Shown here: positions 31,457 through 43,319 of the stretch, piece by piece
Position numbering within the stretch: the stretch's first letter is position 1
Layout of the letters: each line of letters begins with the position of its first letter
Assembly (NCBI GenBank): GCA_946406115.1
Contig: OX291543.1
Coordinates: 4,466,501-4,530,500, forward strand
Origin: Apoda limacodes
Lineage: Eukaryota > Arthropoda > Insecta > Lepidoptera > Limacodidae
Length of the DNA stretch: 64,000 bases
Direction of reading: 5' to 3'
The notes under the pieces: generated by a model
What the model saw: only the letters and a program-made list of their open reading frames with translations
Databases searched by the model: none
What the model was told of the DNA's origin: nothing
Translations under genes and position numbers: made by a program

Positions 31457-33429
31457 TCAAGGGCTCCCCGCGGGGGAAGCCTCGGCTTGGGTTGTCGCTC
31501 TCGGGGGCGTCCCTTCGACCGGCGTGAGTCTCGAACCCGAAGGTGAGTCACCGACAGGAGGGGAGTTCCCCGTTACGCGGGTACGGTTGCGATTGAGTGG
31601 GGGCGAGAAGCGCCCCGGCACTCTTTGATACCTCGTGTATACTTGGGGGCGCAGACGAACCCGGGGACGTCGGCGTCGTGTTTGGAGGGAGGCCATATTC
31701 GGGGAGGTCGTAGAGACTAATCTCGCTATCCGGACAGCGAGATCGTCATCTGGGGCTGTTAGTATGTGCCGAGGCCGCCTAACTATAGTTTTACGACCGT
31801 GCCCAGGTCGATCGGGGGGATGATACGTTGTGGATTGCACAATTAATCGATTCGGGTGATTTTGCGTACGCTCGAAAAAGCGGACTGCCAAGTCTTTGAA
31901 ATATTGGGGAATCGTGGGGAGTTCGAAGTCTCTGTGTAGGTCCGCATTGCGAACGTACACAGAGGCCCCAGAGGCCACTCTGAGAAAGCGGTTTTGGAGG
32001 GTCTGAAGTTTGTGGAGATTGCGCTTGGATAACGCAAAGACTACGCTAGCATAAGCTAGTATGGGGCGGATACAAGTTGTGTAAAGATTTAGCTTATTTC
32101 TAAGCGACATCTTACTGTACTTACCTATCATGGGATAGAGACGACCGAGGACAAAAGCGGCTCGGTCTCTGACTATTTTGGTGTGAGCTTGGAAGTTCAA
32201 ACGACTATCCATGGTCACACCGAGATATTTGGTCTTATTTTGCCAGGGAATGGCACGACCGAAGAGAGCGAGGGGAGGTGGCCGCGGGGGGCAGCCTATG
32301 GTAAAGAGGACGGCAGAGCTTTTGTCGGGATTCACCTCGATTCTCGATTTCCGAAACCATTCGCCTAGGGCGGTGATAGTGGGTTGGAGTCTCTTAGTGA
32401 TTCGACTCACTTGCCTATCGGTGGTATAGAGAGCGGTATCGTCCGCAAAGAGGGCTAGATGGGTACCTATCGTTTTAGGGATGTCGTTGGTGTACAGAAG
32501 GTACAAGATGGGGGCGAGCACGGACCCTTGCGGGACTCCTGCTTCTATGGGACGGGGGGAAGAGAGAATGCCTTCAACTTTGTAGCGAAAGCTACGATTC
32601 GACAAATATTCTCGTATGATGAGCACGAGACGATCTGGCAACTGAAAGCTGTACAGTTTAAAAATTAAACCGTTGTGCCAGACTTTGTCGAAAGCTTTCG
32701 CTACATCGAAGAAGACAGCGCCCGTGTGGCGGGTCTTACCTAATGCTGGTTGGAAGCCAGTGAGAATATGTTCCGTTATGCGGAGGACTTGATGGACGCA
32801 TGAGTGTTTGGCACGGAAGCCGAACTGCTCGTCTATTAAAATGCCTCTGGAGACTATAGCGTTCCGTAGGCGAGCGAGGAGGAGGCGTTCATAGAGTTTA
32901 CCAAGGGCCTTTAGTAAACTTATAGGGCGATAGGAGGACGGCTCGGTACGAGCTTTGCCTGGCTTATGGATGCCTATAACAATTGCATCTTTTCATTGAG
33001 AAGGAAAGATGCAATGTTCGATAGCAGCGTTAAAGATCACTACTAGGAGGCAGAGAAGGGCAAGAGTGAGGCGCTTTAGGATATCGTTAGAGATACCGTC
33101 CGCACCGGGGCTTTATGGGGGCGTTGGTCTTTGATGACCTGTATGACTTCGTCGACAGTGACAGGGGGCAAGGGGTCTTGTTCTCCACTTCGCCGTCTAC
33201 CTCGCGCACGTGACTAGACGCTAGGCAATCCGCTTTTTCGTCGTCATTGAACGCGGGAACGTTGTTGCTCAGCTACAGCGGTTCTTACACGGCGGTGTAA
33301 GTCGTTGAAGCGAGCTTTATTTTCGATAGTGGGAGCGCGATCGCGTCCGCGGCGGGCCGCGTTACGCTCAGTCATTAGCGATCTGATGTGCTGAAGCAGG
33401 ATTAGGTGGTGATAATCACCAACCAGCAC
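31457..33429 (-). pseudogene. Jockey family A ORF2 (RT), copy 1
   Basis: The intact C-terminal frame 32641-31457 has 'AGVPQGSVLAPILYLLYTND', the catalytic 'LFADDTALYTT', 'TKYLGVTMDSRLNFQAH' and 'ILAYASVVFAL'. The upstream part to 33429 ('HHLILLQHIRSLMTERNAAR') is in other frames, with stops near 33244 and loss of the 'RPNNVP'-side linker. The endonuclease is absent. The C-terminal tail is Arg/Pro-rich. It cannot make a full ORF2 protein. Confidence 0.85.
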
Positions 33430-34195
33430 CTCTCTTGAGCACTCGACAATTCTGAGCCGTAAGAAAGGCCGTCAGATTTCGGAAATCTTTGGTTTGCGAT
33501 GTTTGGCCAGGCCCCTTTGTCTTTGATGACAACAGGGGGCGGAGTTTTTTCCTTCCGTCCCGAAGTGGGACAGTCGGCCTGCGAAGAGGTGGCGGCGGGG
33601 GTTGTGTCCATGGCGGCTGGCTCAGGGCTGGCCGCCGAGGTGGACGGGGACGGGGAAGCGCTAGGCGCTTTGAGGCGTCTAGCCTCAGAATCGGAGGGAG
33701 GACGAGAAGACTCCATAGCGGATGCCGCCGAAGCCTTTTTTGACTTGGCGGTCTTCTTCCGCTTTTTCCCCTATTTGTCCCCAGGCCAACGTCCTCGTTT
33801 GGGACAACGCCGACTCACCGGACATTACGGCTACCGGAGACAGGGGTGCGGTTTCGGAGGTTGCGGGGGACGTGGTAGCGAGTGACCGAGAAAGGGTCAC
33901 ATCAGCTACCGGCGTGGAGGGACGATTTGGCACAAGGGGCCCGAAGAGCGCGGCGAGCGACACGCGGGTCGCGACAGAGAGAGCGCATGCGGGGAGAGCG
34001 AGAGCGCGAACGAGTGCGCGAGCGCGACGGGGAACGCGGCGGCGAACATAGAGAGGGCACGGACTTGTCGTACGCTGTGAAGGCAGCCACAGCCTGGGAG
34101 GAGCAGGTTTGGACCAGATCTGAGTGATCACGAAGACAAGCTTTGATGATCTCCCCTATCTGGTCCCAAAACATGCCTTTGAGTACTTCGGCCAT
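33402..34195 (-). pseudogene. Jockey family A ORF1 (gag-like) remnant
   Basis: The minus-strand frame from 34195 starts 'MAEVLKGMFWDQIGEII' and runs into a Ser/Arg repeat ('SPSRSRTRSRSRSPR'). After a shift, frame 33716-33402 gives a Ser/Pro/Ala-rich segment followed by 'PPPVVIKDKGAWPNIA', the point where jockey ORF1 enters its conserved nucleic-acid-binding half. Instead of the expected CCHC knuckles the frame runs straight into ORF2 sequence ('RCWLVIITT' corresponds to ORF2 in another frame), so a deletion joins the two ORFs. Plus-strand frames over this stretch are GC-rich shadows. Confidence 0.7.
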
Positions 34196-35000
34196 CGCGG
34201 GAGTGGCCGAGGTGTAGCTTGTGAGTACCTAGTGACTCCCTACCACTGCTGGCGAGGAGCAAGAATACCTAAGTGTGGCCAAGCGCCACGCAGTGCTACG
34301 GATTGCTTGGTGTGTACCTAACTCCTGCTCCTACGGCCGGGGTTACGTTGTCACCGTTAGGATTCCCCCCGAGCGACGAGACGTTTATAAATAAGAAACG
34401 TTAGGTAGACCGCAACTCTGAAAAGAGCTATACGATCTCACCCACCACCCCTTGAGCACTCGGAACTGGATTTCTACAAACTAGACGTAATCGACACTTA
34501 AAACGCGAAAATGCGCGGAGCGGCGAACCGCTGAAGCGGAAATACTACACTAGCGATTTAACCCAAAGCCGGACTCAGGCCGGGCGAACCAGCGTCAGTC
34601 AAAGCAAGCGAGGGTCACTACTATGCGTAGTTGTTCCGCGACTACGAGAACACACACTCACACACAAAAGCACACAGTATCGCTTCGATAAACTTCGCGT
34701 TGAAAAGCGCGAAAGCACACTCAGAGCGGGCCGAGAAGCAATTTCCCAACCAATACACACAACCGAGCAGCGCTCAACACTCAGGCCGATTTTCCAAGAA
34801 TTGCGGGCAATAATCCAAACAACAATTCGAGTTCGTCAGCGCTGAGGCAAAACACCACACAGGAATGCGCACCAGCTGAGTCACCACTGCACGGAGCACA
34901 ATGAGAGCACTTGACGCTCTAGAACACGACCGCACAACACGAAAGTCGAATCGGGAATATTAAGTAGAAAGGAACGAAATAAAGGACACGAGAAAAATAT
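34196..35000 (-). other. 5' UTR-like region of jockey family A copy 1
   Basis: GC-richer than the surroundings and without frames that look coding. It lies upstream of the ORF1 start on the minus strand. Jockey elements carry an internal RNA polymerase II promoter in this region; no specific motif was identified here. Confidence 0.4.
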
Positions 35001-35512
35001 GTGGTTTAAATTTCTTACATCAACTCCACATTCACACACATCGGTATTTAGGTACAATTTTTAACTTATAAAGGTGAACAGGTGTGCAAGTATGACCTAA
35101 TCGCATTCAAATAAGAAAAGTAGTAGCGATTTTATTACCCTTAGTTTTAGAGAACCATGGTTTAACACAAATGGACGGTTGAATATTATAATAATACCTT
35201 GCTTTTGTTTGGCTACTACGTTGCCAAAGTTCATTCCAGGAATCCTGAAGAAAAGCCTTCGGCAAAGCAACCAATTCATGAGAATAATTTTTGTATAGAT
35301 AAATGTCGCCACACTCCACCTTACCTTTAATACCGTTAGTACCTGGAGGCCGAGCTTCACTTAATTTTTTTTAACAACACCATCTATTTCCAAGTAGCAT
35401 TAGTGTTGCTGTGTTGGTAGTATTACCTACTACTCGTCAATAAATGTCAGGAAGAGTGATATTTTTTCAGTCAGTAAATCATTGCCTAAAAGGACGTTTT
35501 CTAAAAATAAAA

Positions 35513-35592
35513 CCTAGCTAGATCGATTTATCGCCTCCAAAACCCCAGCACACTAAATTTCGTGAAAATCGTTGGAGCCGTTTCAGAGATTC

Positions 35593-35632
<40 letters not shown>
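35513..35632. repeat. Dispersed repeat ending in (TA)n
   Basis: 'CCTAGCTAGATCGATTTATC', 'AAATCGTTGGAGCCGTTTC' and a terminal (AT)18-type run (35594-35629). It interrupts the RNase H part of I-like copy 2. The arrangement, a conserved end abutting a TA microsatellite, is typical of a common lepidopteran repeat. Confidence 0.7.
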
Positions 35633-35635
<3 letters not shown>

Positions 35636-36808
35636 GTGGAATATTTCTGATATCAAACATAATGAAACCATATTACCCATATGGTTTCATTTCAAAAGAA
35701 AACTTTTCTTATGTTTGTAGGGCACTTTTAGAGTCTGTAAAATTACGGTTTTATCTAATTTTTTTAATATATTCCAAAGCTCTAAAGAGTCCGAAACACT
35801 CTTCGGTAAATACCGATGTTTGTGTTGGCAATTTTTTGTATTGAGAATGATAGATTCCTACACCTACACATTACAAAGATGTGCTTTTTGAATTGATAAT
35901 TTTTTGCTCTCAAAATTAATATATTGTTTAGAATTATTATTTATTTCCAGGTCTGTGTTACATAAATTCATATTGTAATTAAATTTAGGATTAAGCAATA
36001 GTGATGGAAATCGTAACTAAATAATGACTAAATGGTAAAACTGTGGGTTGGCACTTGGATGTCCTTAAATTTTTTTCACTTTTTATTAGACACGGCGGAA
36101 TTTTATGAATTCAACAATTGGATGATGTGATTATTTCTAAAAGGGCCTGAAGTTTAGGAAGACGAAGATTGTTTGAAAATTGATAAGTTTTGAATAGGAA
36201 CTTGTCAGAGAAATATTGACGCCGGAGTTGTAACGGAGGGTCACAGCACTCCATTTGTAATGCGTTTATAGGACTTGATTTCATTGAACCTGATATTATC
36301 CTAAGTGCTTTTGATTGAATACCTTCCAGTTACTTTATAGCAGCTGTACTACAAGGTTCCAACAAGAAAGTGCCGTAGTCCAAAACACTTCTTAATAGAG
36401 CATTATAAAACAGAAACTTCAAAGAAAATGGATGAGCACCCCACCAAACTCCTGATAAACATCTCATCATATTTATAAGCCGTTCGCATTTTGCAACGAC
36501 GTAGTCACAATGTGGTACGCCAGTAAGATTGTTGTCTTAAATGACACGAGAAATTTAACATTGGTTTCTATAAAAAAAGGTTCGTTATTATATGTAGCAG
36601 TAATGGGTAAGGGAATTCTCATTCGTGAAAACAATACCACATTGCTTTTAGAGACGGATAATTCTAGTCCATTGAAGTCTAACCAGGACTGCAAATGTGT
36701 AAGTGCAGCATTTAATTCATTACAGGCTTTTTCTACAGAATGATTAATGGAGTAAAAAAGTAAATCATCAGCGTACTGTAATATATTAATTTCACCTAAT
36801 AAAGATTA

Positions 36809-37140
36809 TTTTTTTTTTTTTTTTTTTTATACTACTAAGGTGGCAAACAAGCTTACGGCCCGCCTGATGGTAAGCGGTCACCGTAGCCTATGGACGCTTG
36901 CAACACCAGGGGTATCACTTGCGCGTTGCCGACCCTTCAGAAATCTAATAACTTCTTTCTTGAAGAACTCCATACTGTAGTCCTTGCAGAAAACCTTGGC
37001 AGGGAGCTCATTCCACAACTTAAGCGTTCGCGGGAGGAAGTTTCTCTGAAACCGCACTGTACGCGACCATTTAGGTTCTAAAGTGTGAGAATGAATTCCC
37101 TGCCGATGGCGAGCGGTGCGATGGTAGAAAGTAGCCGTGG
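36809..37140 (-). mobile_element. 5'-truncated non-LTR tail, family D, copy 2
   Basis: The T-run 36809-36828 is followed by the TACTAAGGTGGCAAAC block. The minus-strand frame 37165-36878 reads an RT C-terminal tail ('FLPRTLKLWNELPAKVF', 'FLKGRQRASDTPGVASVHR'). It splits the RT of I-like copy 2 just before its YADD box. About 330 bp, 5'-truncated. Confidence 0.82.
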
Positions 37141-37940
37141 TATTCCAGTTAATGCGTGTATACATTATATAAAAGGGTGTAAGAACGAACCTCGAGGTAA
37201 ACCTTTACGAACTGTTCTAGACATTTTTAAAAGATCGCTAAGAGTGTGTGAGAAAGAGCGCTCTGACATAATGTTCTTAATAAAGTTACTAAGTATTTGT
37301 GGTACATTTTTTGTTGTTAGCCTTAGAAAATTTATTCCGTAGTATGGAAAAGATAACATTATCATATTCAGATTTAATTTTTAGAAACAAGCAATCACAA
37401 CCTTATTAGAGGAAAATGCTAATCGTATATGCGTTGTAAATATGGATAAGCTATCTATAGTACCTTTTCTTTTGCGAAATCCAAATTGGGGAGCAGATAA
37501 ATATATTTTTTTTCCAAGATAGCACTCTAACCGATTTTTTATGAAATGCTCAGCAGCTTTAGCTTTAACTAAAGTGGAACAATAGGGCGAAACGAGGAAT
37601 AATGGTTTGGATTCTTATACGGTTTTAAGATTGGAATAATTGTTTGATTTTTTTAAGGATCTTGCGTGTTTCTTCGCTTATATTAGACAAAACATTGTTA
37701 TTTTCGGTAGTCATAGCCTATATTTTTGAGCATATATTTTTCGGCGTTTTTTCTTTTTTTTAATAGCTTGTGTGCCCTTAGTGTCCCACCAAGGTGGGAA
37801 AGTGATAAACGGTATTTCAATCGGGGTTAAAATTAGGTTTTAGAGGATATTTGATAGGAGTGGAAATTACAATCGGGAAATATTTGCTGCCAAACGTTGA
37901 ATTAAGGGGGTATTAGGACAAAAAGCTAGGCCAGGTGTTT

Positions 37941-38334
37941 TCATTTCATTCGTGGTCTAATATTTTCATTAGGATTTGTGCGTCGTGTAGCATGCGCGTA
38001 TACAGGGGGGAGGAGGGATTTGGGTGTCGTATCCCCCCCCCCGAAATCTTTAAAATTTCAAATATTCAGATGCACTTTTTCGGCGCATTCGAACCTTGCC
38101 GCCGCGCCGCCGTCGTTGTCGCCCCGGACTGGCCCGGAGAAACTACTACTTTGCTTATGCCGAAACACTCGCGTTGGGTCGGTCGTCCCCTTTTGGTTAA
38201 CTTCAGCGGGTGTTGCGATCGGCTCGTATTGCCGAACGTTTCCGTCTAATACCCACAAGTGCCGCATGCAAGCGTCGGCAAGGTTGCCAGATGAACTTAT
38301 AGTACAGTCAAATTAGATACATTTTTGGGCTAAA
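37941..38334. other. GC-richer spacer, no recognised gene
   Basis: Overlapping frames exist on both strands (37935-38316 plus, 38267-38058 minus), but none has a known motif. The tract includes CCCCCCCCCC and GCC repeats. Unclassified. Confidence 0.35.
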
Positions 38335-38560
38335 AAAACATTAATTGGTAGAGTTTTGAATTTTAGTTCAGTTGTTCATTAAGACCTCCCGTTGAACATA
38401 CTAAAAGTCCCCCTCGATAGCTGTTGCGCTTGCGCTGCAATCTTGGAAAAAAGGGTACACTTTTTTAGTTTTTTGCTTATAACTCGGTAATTATTGCTGA
38501 TCCGGAAAAGTGTGTATGTAAAAACTATAGATTATTAAATATCCTATAAAAAGCTTATAC
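38335..38560 (-). repeat. Repeat R3, copy 1
   Basis: On the minus strand it carries 'ATAATTACCGAGTTATAAGC', 'TTCCAAGATTGCAGCGCAAG', 'CAACAGCTATCGAGGGGGAC' and 'GGGAGGTCTTAATGAAC'. These blocks recur in the same order on the plus strand at 43600-43870. Confidence 0.7.
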
Positions 38561-38572
38561 ATATTACTATTG

Positions 38573-40960
38573 TTATCATCATCATCATATCAGCCCATTG
38601 ACGTCCACTGCTGGAGATAGGCCTCACCTAACTTTTTCCACAGCGTGCGACTCTGTGCCGCCTGTAACCAACGGGTCCCCGCTACCTTTACGAGGTCATC
38701 TGTCCATCTAGCGGGGGGCCGTCCCACGCTGCGCTTTCCGGTTCGTGGCCGCCACTCGAGAACCTTCTTCCCCCATCGGCCATCGGTTCTTTGAGCTATG
38801 TGCCCTGCCCATTGCCACTTCAGCTTAGCAATTCGGTGAGCTATGTCGGCAACTTTAGTTCTCCTACGGATTTCCTAATTCCTGATTCGATCACGTAGGG
38901 AAACCCCGAGCATAGCTCTTTCCATCGCCCGCCGAGCGACCTTGAGCTTTCGTATAAGGCTCATACTTAGCGGCCACTGGGACTTAGGTCATCACTGGCA
39001 ACACACACTGGTTGAAGACTTTTGTCTTCAAGCACTGGGGTATTTGGGACGAGAAAATAGTACGCAGTTTTCCGAACGCTGCCCAACCGAGTTGGATTCG
39101 GCGATTTACCTCTTTCTCGAAATTGGACCTACCTAATCGAACACTTTGTCCCAGGTATACGTATTCGTCAACAACTTCGAGTGTAGAGTTCCCAACAGTT
39201 ATTGGAGTGGGTGCTACATGGCCATTCGACATGATTTTCGTCTTGTCCATGTTCATCTTGAGGCCCACTCGTTGGGAAGCTCTACTGATTCTTTCGAGCA
39301 TTGTGCTAAGGTCCTCCATCGATTCTGCCATGAGCACAATATCGTCGGCAAACCGAAGGTGGGTAATGTACTCGCCATTAACATTGATGCCAAAACCGTC
39401 CCAGTCCAGAAGCTTAAAGACATCCTTCAACGCATTTGTGAAGAGATATGACATCTCCCTGTCTCACACCTCTCTGCAGTTGGATCGGTTTCGAGTTCTG
39501 ATCCTGGAGATGGACTGAAATAGTGGCGTTATCGTACAAGCATTTAAGCACCTCGATATACCGATGGTCAATGCGGCATCTCTGTAGAGCCTGTGGCACT
39601 GCCCATGTTTCCACCGAATGTAAGGCTTTCTCATAGTCCACAAACGCTAAGCAAAGGGGCCGATTATACTCTTCTGACTTCTGTATAATCTGCCGTATCG
39701 TATGTATGAGGTCTACGGTACTATAGCCTCTTCGGAAACCGGCTTGTTCGGGGGGCTGGAAGTCGTCGAACTTGCGAGCGAGACGGTTCGTAATTACTCT
39801 GGTGATGGGTCTGTAATTCTTAAAAAGTGTATTGTCACCTTTTCTGAAGAAAAGCACCACCACGCCCCTTTGCCATACTTGTGGCGAAGTACCTTCGAGT
39901 ATGAAGGTGTTGAAGAGCTTCTGAAGGACTTTTAGTACCGGTTTTCCACCAGCTTTCAGAAGCTCAGTCGTAACTCCATCATCACCCGGTGCCTTATTGT
40001 AATCTCGTACAAGCTGACGTCCGTGATGACCTCGGTATAGTGTCGAGTAAGTCTAGCTCTAGGGTCCTTAGCTGGACTGCCTACTGGTTTCGATGTCGAT
40101 GTGTAGAACTGTCCATAGAATTTCTCGATCTCCTTCAAGACTTCTGGTCCAGACGAAACAATGCTGCCGTCCTCCGTCTTCAGCCTTGCCAGAGGGCTTC
40201 GCCCAATAGCCAGCTCTCTCGCGAACACTTTGGAACCTTTGTTCGTTCTATTGCCTCCTCAATACGCAATGTATTAAAGTGGCGTTTGTCGCAAGTGATT
40301 TTGAGATCCATCTATTAAGCTGCCGATATGACACTGCATCATCCGAAGACTGCAGCCTAAGTTTTCGTCTCTCGTCCATAAGCCTTAGAGTCTGGTCCGA
40401 GAGTCTTTTTGTTCTATTTGTACGGTAGGTTTTAAAGAACTTAGACCCAACCGTATGGACAGTTTCCACAAACATGTCGTTGGTATCGTCCACTGATGCG
40501 TCTTCCTTTAAGCATTCAAAGCGATTTTTGAGTTGGAGCTGAAAGTTTTCTGAGTTTTGGGTTTGGATGGTTGTGGGTCGGAGCGTGGACTTTATCAGTC
40601 GAGATCTAGCAATCCTTAAGTTGAGCTTCAATGTGCCTCTTACCATACGGTGATCACTCCCGGTTTTGACCGTGTGGATCACAGAGACATCATTGAACAT
40701 TTGCTTTTCCGTCGACATGATAAAGTCAATCTCATTCTTTGTGCAACCATCCGGACTCATCCAGGTCCACTTCCTGTGGGGGCGCTTCTTGAAAAAGGAA
40801 TTCATCATAAAGAGGCCTTCCTTTTCCATGAAGTCGGCTAGCATCTGCCCTCTGGAGTTACGTTGTCCATATCCAAATTTCCCCACTCTCAGCTCATTAC
40901 CACTTCGTTTGCCTAGTTTCGCGTTGAAGATCCCCATCACGACGTTATAGTGATTTTTGG
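38573..40960 (-). mobile_element. RTE-clade non-LTR retrotransposon, 5'-truncated
   Basis: The 3' end has the RTE hallmark: a short microsatellite tail (TCATCATCATCAT on plus, 38577-38588) next to 'AGCCCATTGACGTCCACTGC'. The body runs minus from an endonuclease C-terminal part (about 40940) through RT to the tail. The N-terminal half of the endonuclease is missing. Confidence 0.88.
38620..40940 (-). pseudogene. RTE endonuclease-RT polyprotein (broken)
   Basis: Frame 40940-40248 carries the endonuclease end ('MGIFNAKLG', 'KNEIDFIMSTEKQ', 'TGSDHRMVRGTL' with the SDH catalytic motif). Frame 39863-39414 has 'EQAGFRRGYSTVDLIHTIRQ', 'CLAFVDYEKALHSV' and 'GVRQGDVIS'. Frame 39454-38984 has the catalytic 'LRFADDIVLMAE' and 'VYLGQSV'. 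The last part, in another frame to about 38620, has 'GHIAQRTDGRWGKKVLEWRP' and a 'RPPARWTDDL' stretch, the conserved RTE C-terminus. At least four frame breaks are present (near 40240, 39880, 39440 and 38985). Confidence 0.88.
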
Positions 40961-40999
40961 TGTGATTAGTGTGTAATTATTGTTGTATCTCTAGTATTT

Positions 41000-41495
41000 T
41001 AGCTGTAATCCGGCGTAAAAGAGAAAAATTATTTATTTTTATGATACCGATATACCGTTTGTTTTATGTTTACTCCAAAATGGTTTTGGGGCAATGTGTA
41101 GACTTTTACAACAAAGTTCCCAATAATATTCAAAAGCTATCAATAAGTTAATTTAAATCTTTGATCAAACAAATACTTAAACGACTATGTAAATGATAAA
41201 AATCCATGGGACTGAAGATGCTCAATTACAGGATGCATAGGTAAACCAAATTCAAACGGAAGTAATATAAAATTGTACGGCTTAAATTTTTTTATTTAAA
41301 ACATTGATTGTATTTGTAGTTTTTATGATTTTTTTTTTAAAACAGTAATATCGAGTTTCTTTCCGGATTCTTTTCGGTAGAAATCAACATTGTGAACCAG
41401 ATTAAAAAAAAAAGTATTTCATAACTTTGACGATTCTAAAGTGTTTGTAAAATCCTAATTTCAATAAAAAAAAAATGACTTTGACTTTGTTCAAA
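41000..41495 (+). mobile_element. Family C non-LTR element, 3' end, copy 2
   Basis: It carries the last RT residues ('FYNKVPNNIQKL', 41107-41145), then the 3' UTR with 'CGAGTTTCTTTCCGGATTC' (41352-41370) and a TGACTTTGACTTTG tail (41475-41490). The same landmarks occur at 51890-52340. Confidence 0.75.
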
Positions 41496-41750
41496 TATAT
41501 TTTTGAGATTTATTCCACGAAACTACCAACAGAGAAAGAGAGAATGAGAGACAGGGATGAGAGGGTGAGAAAGAGAGAAAAAAAAGAGAGGAGGAAAGAG
41601 GCAAATGCATTATGTGACATGATGTGTATGGCTGGGTCGGAATGTGTTTTGGGGCCACTTGGTGGGTATAACTACCACGAAATAGCCGCGACTGGCTATC
41701 AATACCGAAAAGCCATGACCAGCCATCAGCTGATCATCGTCTCGTAGGTG
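41485..41750 (+). repeat. Repeat R4, left copy
   Basis: It includes 'TTATTCCACGAAACTACC', a long GA-rich purine tract (41531-41608), 'GCATTATGTGACATGATGTG' and 'CCAGCCATCAGCTGATCATC'. The same blocks occur inverted at 43320-43560. The repeat starts where the family C tail ends. Confidence 0.68.
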
Positions 41751-42880
41751 TGCCTCACTTCCCATAAAGACTTAGGCAACTTATTCCAATTTACGTGACT
41801 TTGTATGTAAATCTATATAGTTACCAAACACAACGTTTATAGTACTGCAATACTACCAATAGTCATAGGCTATAAATACTTGACGTAGCGCTTTCACATA
41901 ACGCAAGCCTAGGTTTCTGTATCTAGCTAGACGGATTTTGCTTTGAATTTCTTCCCGTTATTATATGTCCCTCTGACTCCTATCCGACAAATGTGTATTC
42001 AAAAAAGCCCTTAAAAGCTTATTTGCTTAAAGCAACTAGATCGCATCCTCTCTTATTAGATCTCAGGACAAATTGACGTGGCATCGAATCTCTTACCAGT
42101 CACTAATTTAAATTAACATCAGCGAGTGCTCTAAACAAGCGTTCACCGGTGCCCGAGGACATAGAGTTACTAATAAGAGCCCAACGCCGCACGACGACAA
42201 CGTAACAATTATCCCTCTGCCTAAGACTAGACTCCTTCTACAAAAGTGTAAAGAAAGCTACAGGTGTACAAAAAGCAGTCACGAAACGCGATGGAAGGGA
42301 TATAGCCTGGCCTCCAGGCTAACTGAAGCTATATATCTATTGAAGTTCACACCCTGAATGCCATGCCTTCCTTCTAAATTAATCCCTGTGACGACACTAA
42401 AAGGCAGACTGCTTAGAAAAAACTTAGAGTTGTAATGCTTGCTTAGCACTAAACCAGTAGACACCAATCATGACCTCAAGGTAGACAGTCAGGTCAAAAG
42501 TAGATGCGCTCATTGTCGCCTACCTATCTACTTCCTGTCATTGCAGACGAAGTTCTTCAGACTATCAAAAATAAGTTTACCCCTGATTATTTATTAATAA
42601 GTATTTTTAACGGGGCGATGTCGAACTACATTTTTTCGCGACTTCGTTAGGGTAAAAATGTCCTAAGCCCTCGTATATTAGATAATTTAGTTCAACGCTT
42701 TGAGTAAACTTAATAAACGGTTACTACTAACCACGGTTACGTAATTTCATAGACACTAAGTATAGACCTCTTCACCAAATTCATTTCGGATTTTAGCTAA
42801 CAGAACAGCGTTCAATAAATACTACACAACGGTTTTTAAGCTGTTACATTTAAAAACTGTTCCACATACACTGAGATTGC
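41751..42880. other. Spacer between R4 arms, no gene recognised
   Basis: No motif-bearing frame. The short frame at 42467-42279 shows nothing recognisable. Confidence 0.4.
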
Positions 42881-42889
42881 TCTTAACTG

Positions 42890-43230
42890 GTTTTTATTTT
42901 ATGCACTTGCTAATAGTAGCTTGCGAGTGACTGGTGGGTGAACGATTCGATGACCACATCAATATTAGAGGACTAATGAGAGCAGAAATGACATCTAGAT
43001 GTAGAAAGCAGATTATTTTAAGAGCTTTCTTGAATTTGTCCCAGTTTATATCACAGTCTGTTGCAGTGGCGTCGTAGGCCTGGGGCCCACGGGACATAAT
43101 AACCAAGAGATTGTTGGAGCAAAGTTCATCTTGTGCTTCTATCGAGCGCAAACTTAGACTTATGTAGAACTTCTATATTCTGCTAAACGCTATGTTGAGT
43201 ACGTCCAGCCTTGGTTGTTATTAACGGCGT
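42890..43230 (-). pseudogene. Jockey ORF2 fragment (endonuclease-RT linker)
   Basis: The minus-strand frame reads 'LRSIEAQDELCSNN' and 'CDINWDKFKKAL', corresponding to 'FRSIEVLNELDS' and 'DWDKFGQLL' in jockey family A copy 2. It is about 340 bp with no RT core. It sits inside the R4 inverted pair. Confidence 0.6.
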
Positions 43231-43319
43231 AGTTAGTAGCAGTTATTATGTTAACATTGAGTTTGTTTATCAGTCTGTCGAGAACCTTGCCTTTGTTCTA
43301 CTCAGGATAGGTGTTTTTT

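Larger units (their letters stand above)
31346..35000 (-). mobile_element. Jockey-type non-LTR retrotransposon, family A, copy 1 (internally deleted)
   Basis: A T-run at 31346-31356 marks the 3' end on the minus strand. Then follow a short 3' UTR, ORF2 (31457 to about 33430), an ORF1 remnant (33402-34195) and a 5' UTR-like GC-richer stretch to about 35000. GC content is clearly above the surrounding DNA. Compared with copy 2 (59139-60600), ORF2 lacks about 130 bp near 33250, and the end of ORF1, the endonuclease and the linker are missing because ORF1 is fused to mid-ORF2. Confidence 0.85.
35000..37940 (-). pseudogene. I-group non-LTR retrotransposon, copy 2 (decayed, interrupted)
   Basis: Minus-strand order: linker and RT fingers (about 37940-37165, including 'FGFRKRKGTIDSL' and 'VRKGLPRGSFLHPF'), then an inserted family D tail (36809-37140). 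RT continues with 'INILQYADD' near 36770 and 'LQSWLDFNGLELSVSKSNVV', then RNase H pieces 'VFTEECFGLFRALEYI' and 'FTDSKSAL' (about 35870-35690). A TA-rich repeat intervenes at 35513-35632, then the RNase H C-terminal part to about 35040 ('RLGHTCTPVHLY'). It is similar throughout to copy 1 at 28791-31060. The 3' end is lost at the border with jockey A. Confidence 0.78.

Noticed and set aside
33489..34127. Long plus-strand frames (up to 128 codons)
   Set aside because: They are shadows of the GC-rich jockey A ORF1/5' region read on the wrong strand; no motifs.
37935..38316. Overlapping GC-rich frames on both strands
   Set aside because: No motif, homopolymer-rich and bounded by repeats.
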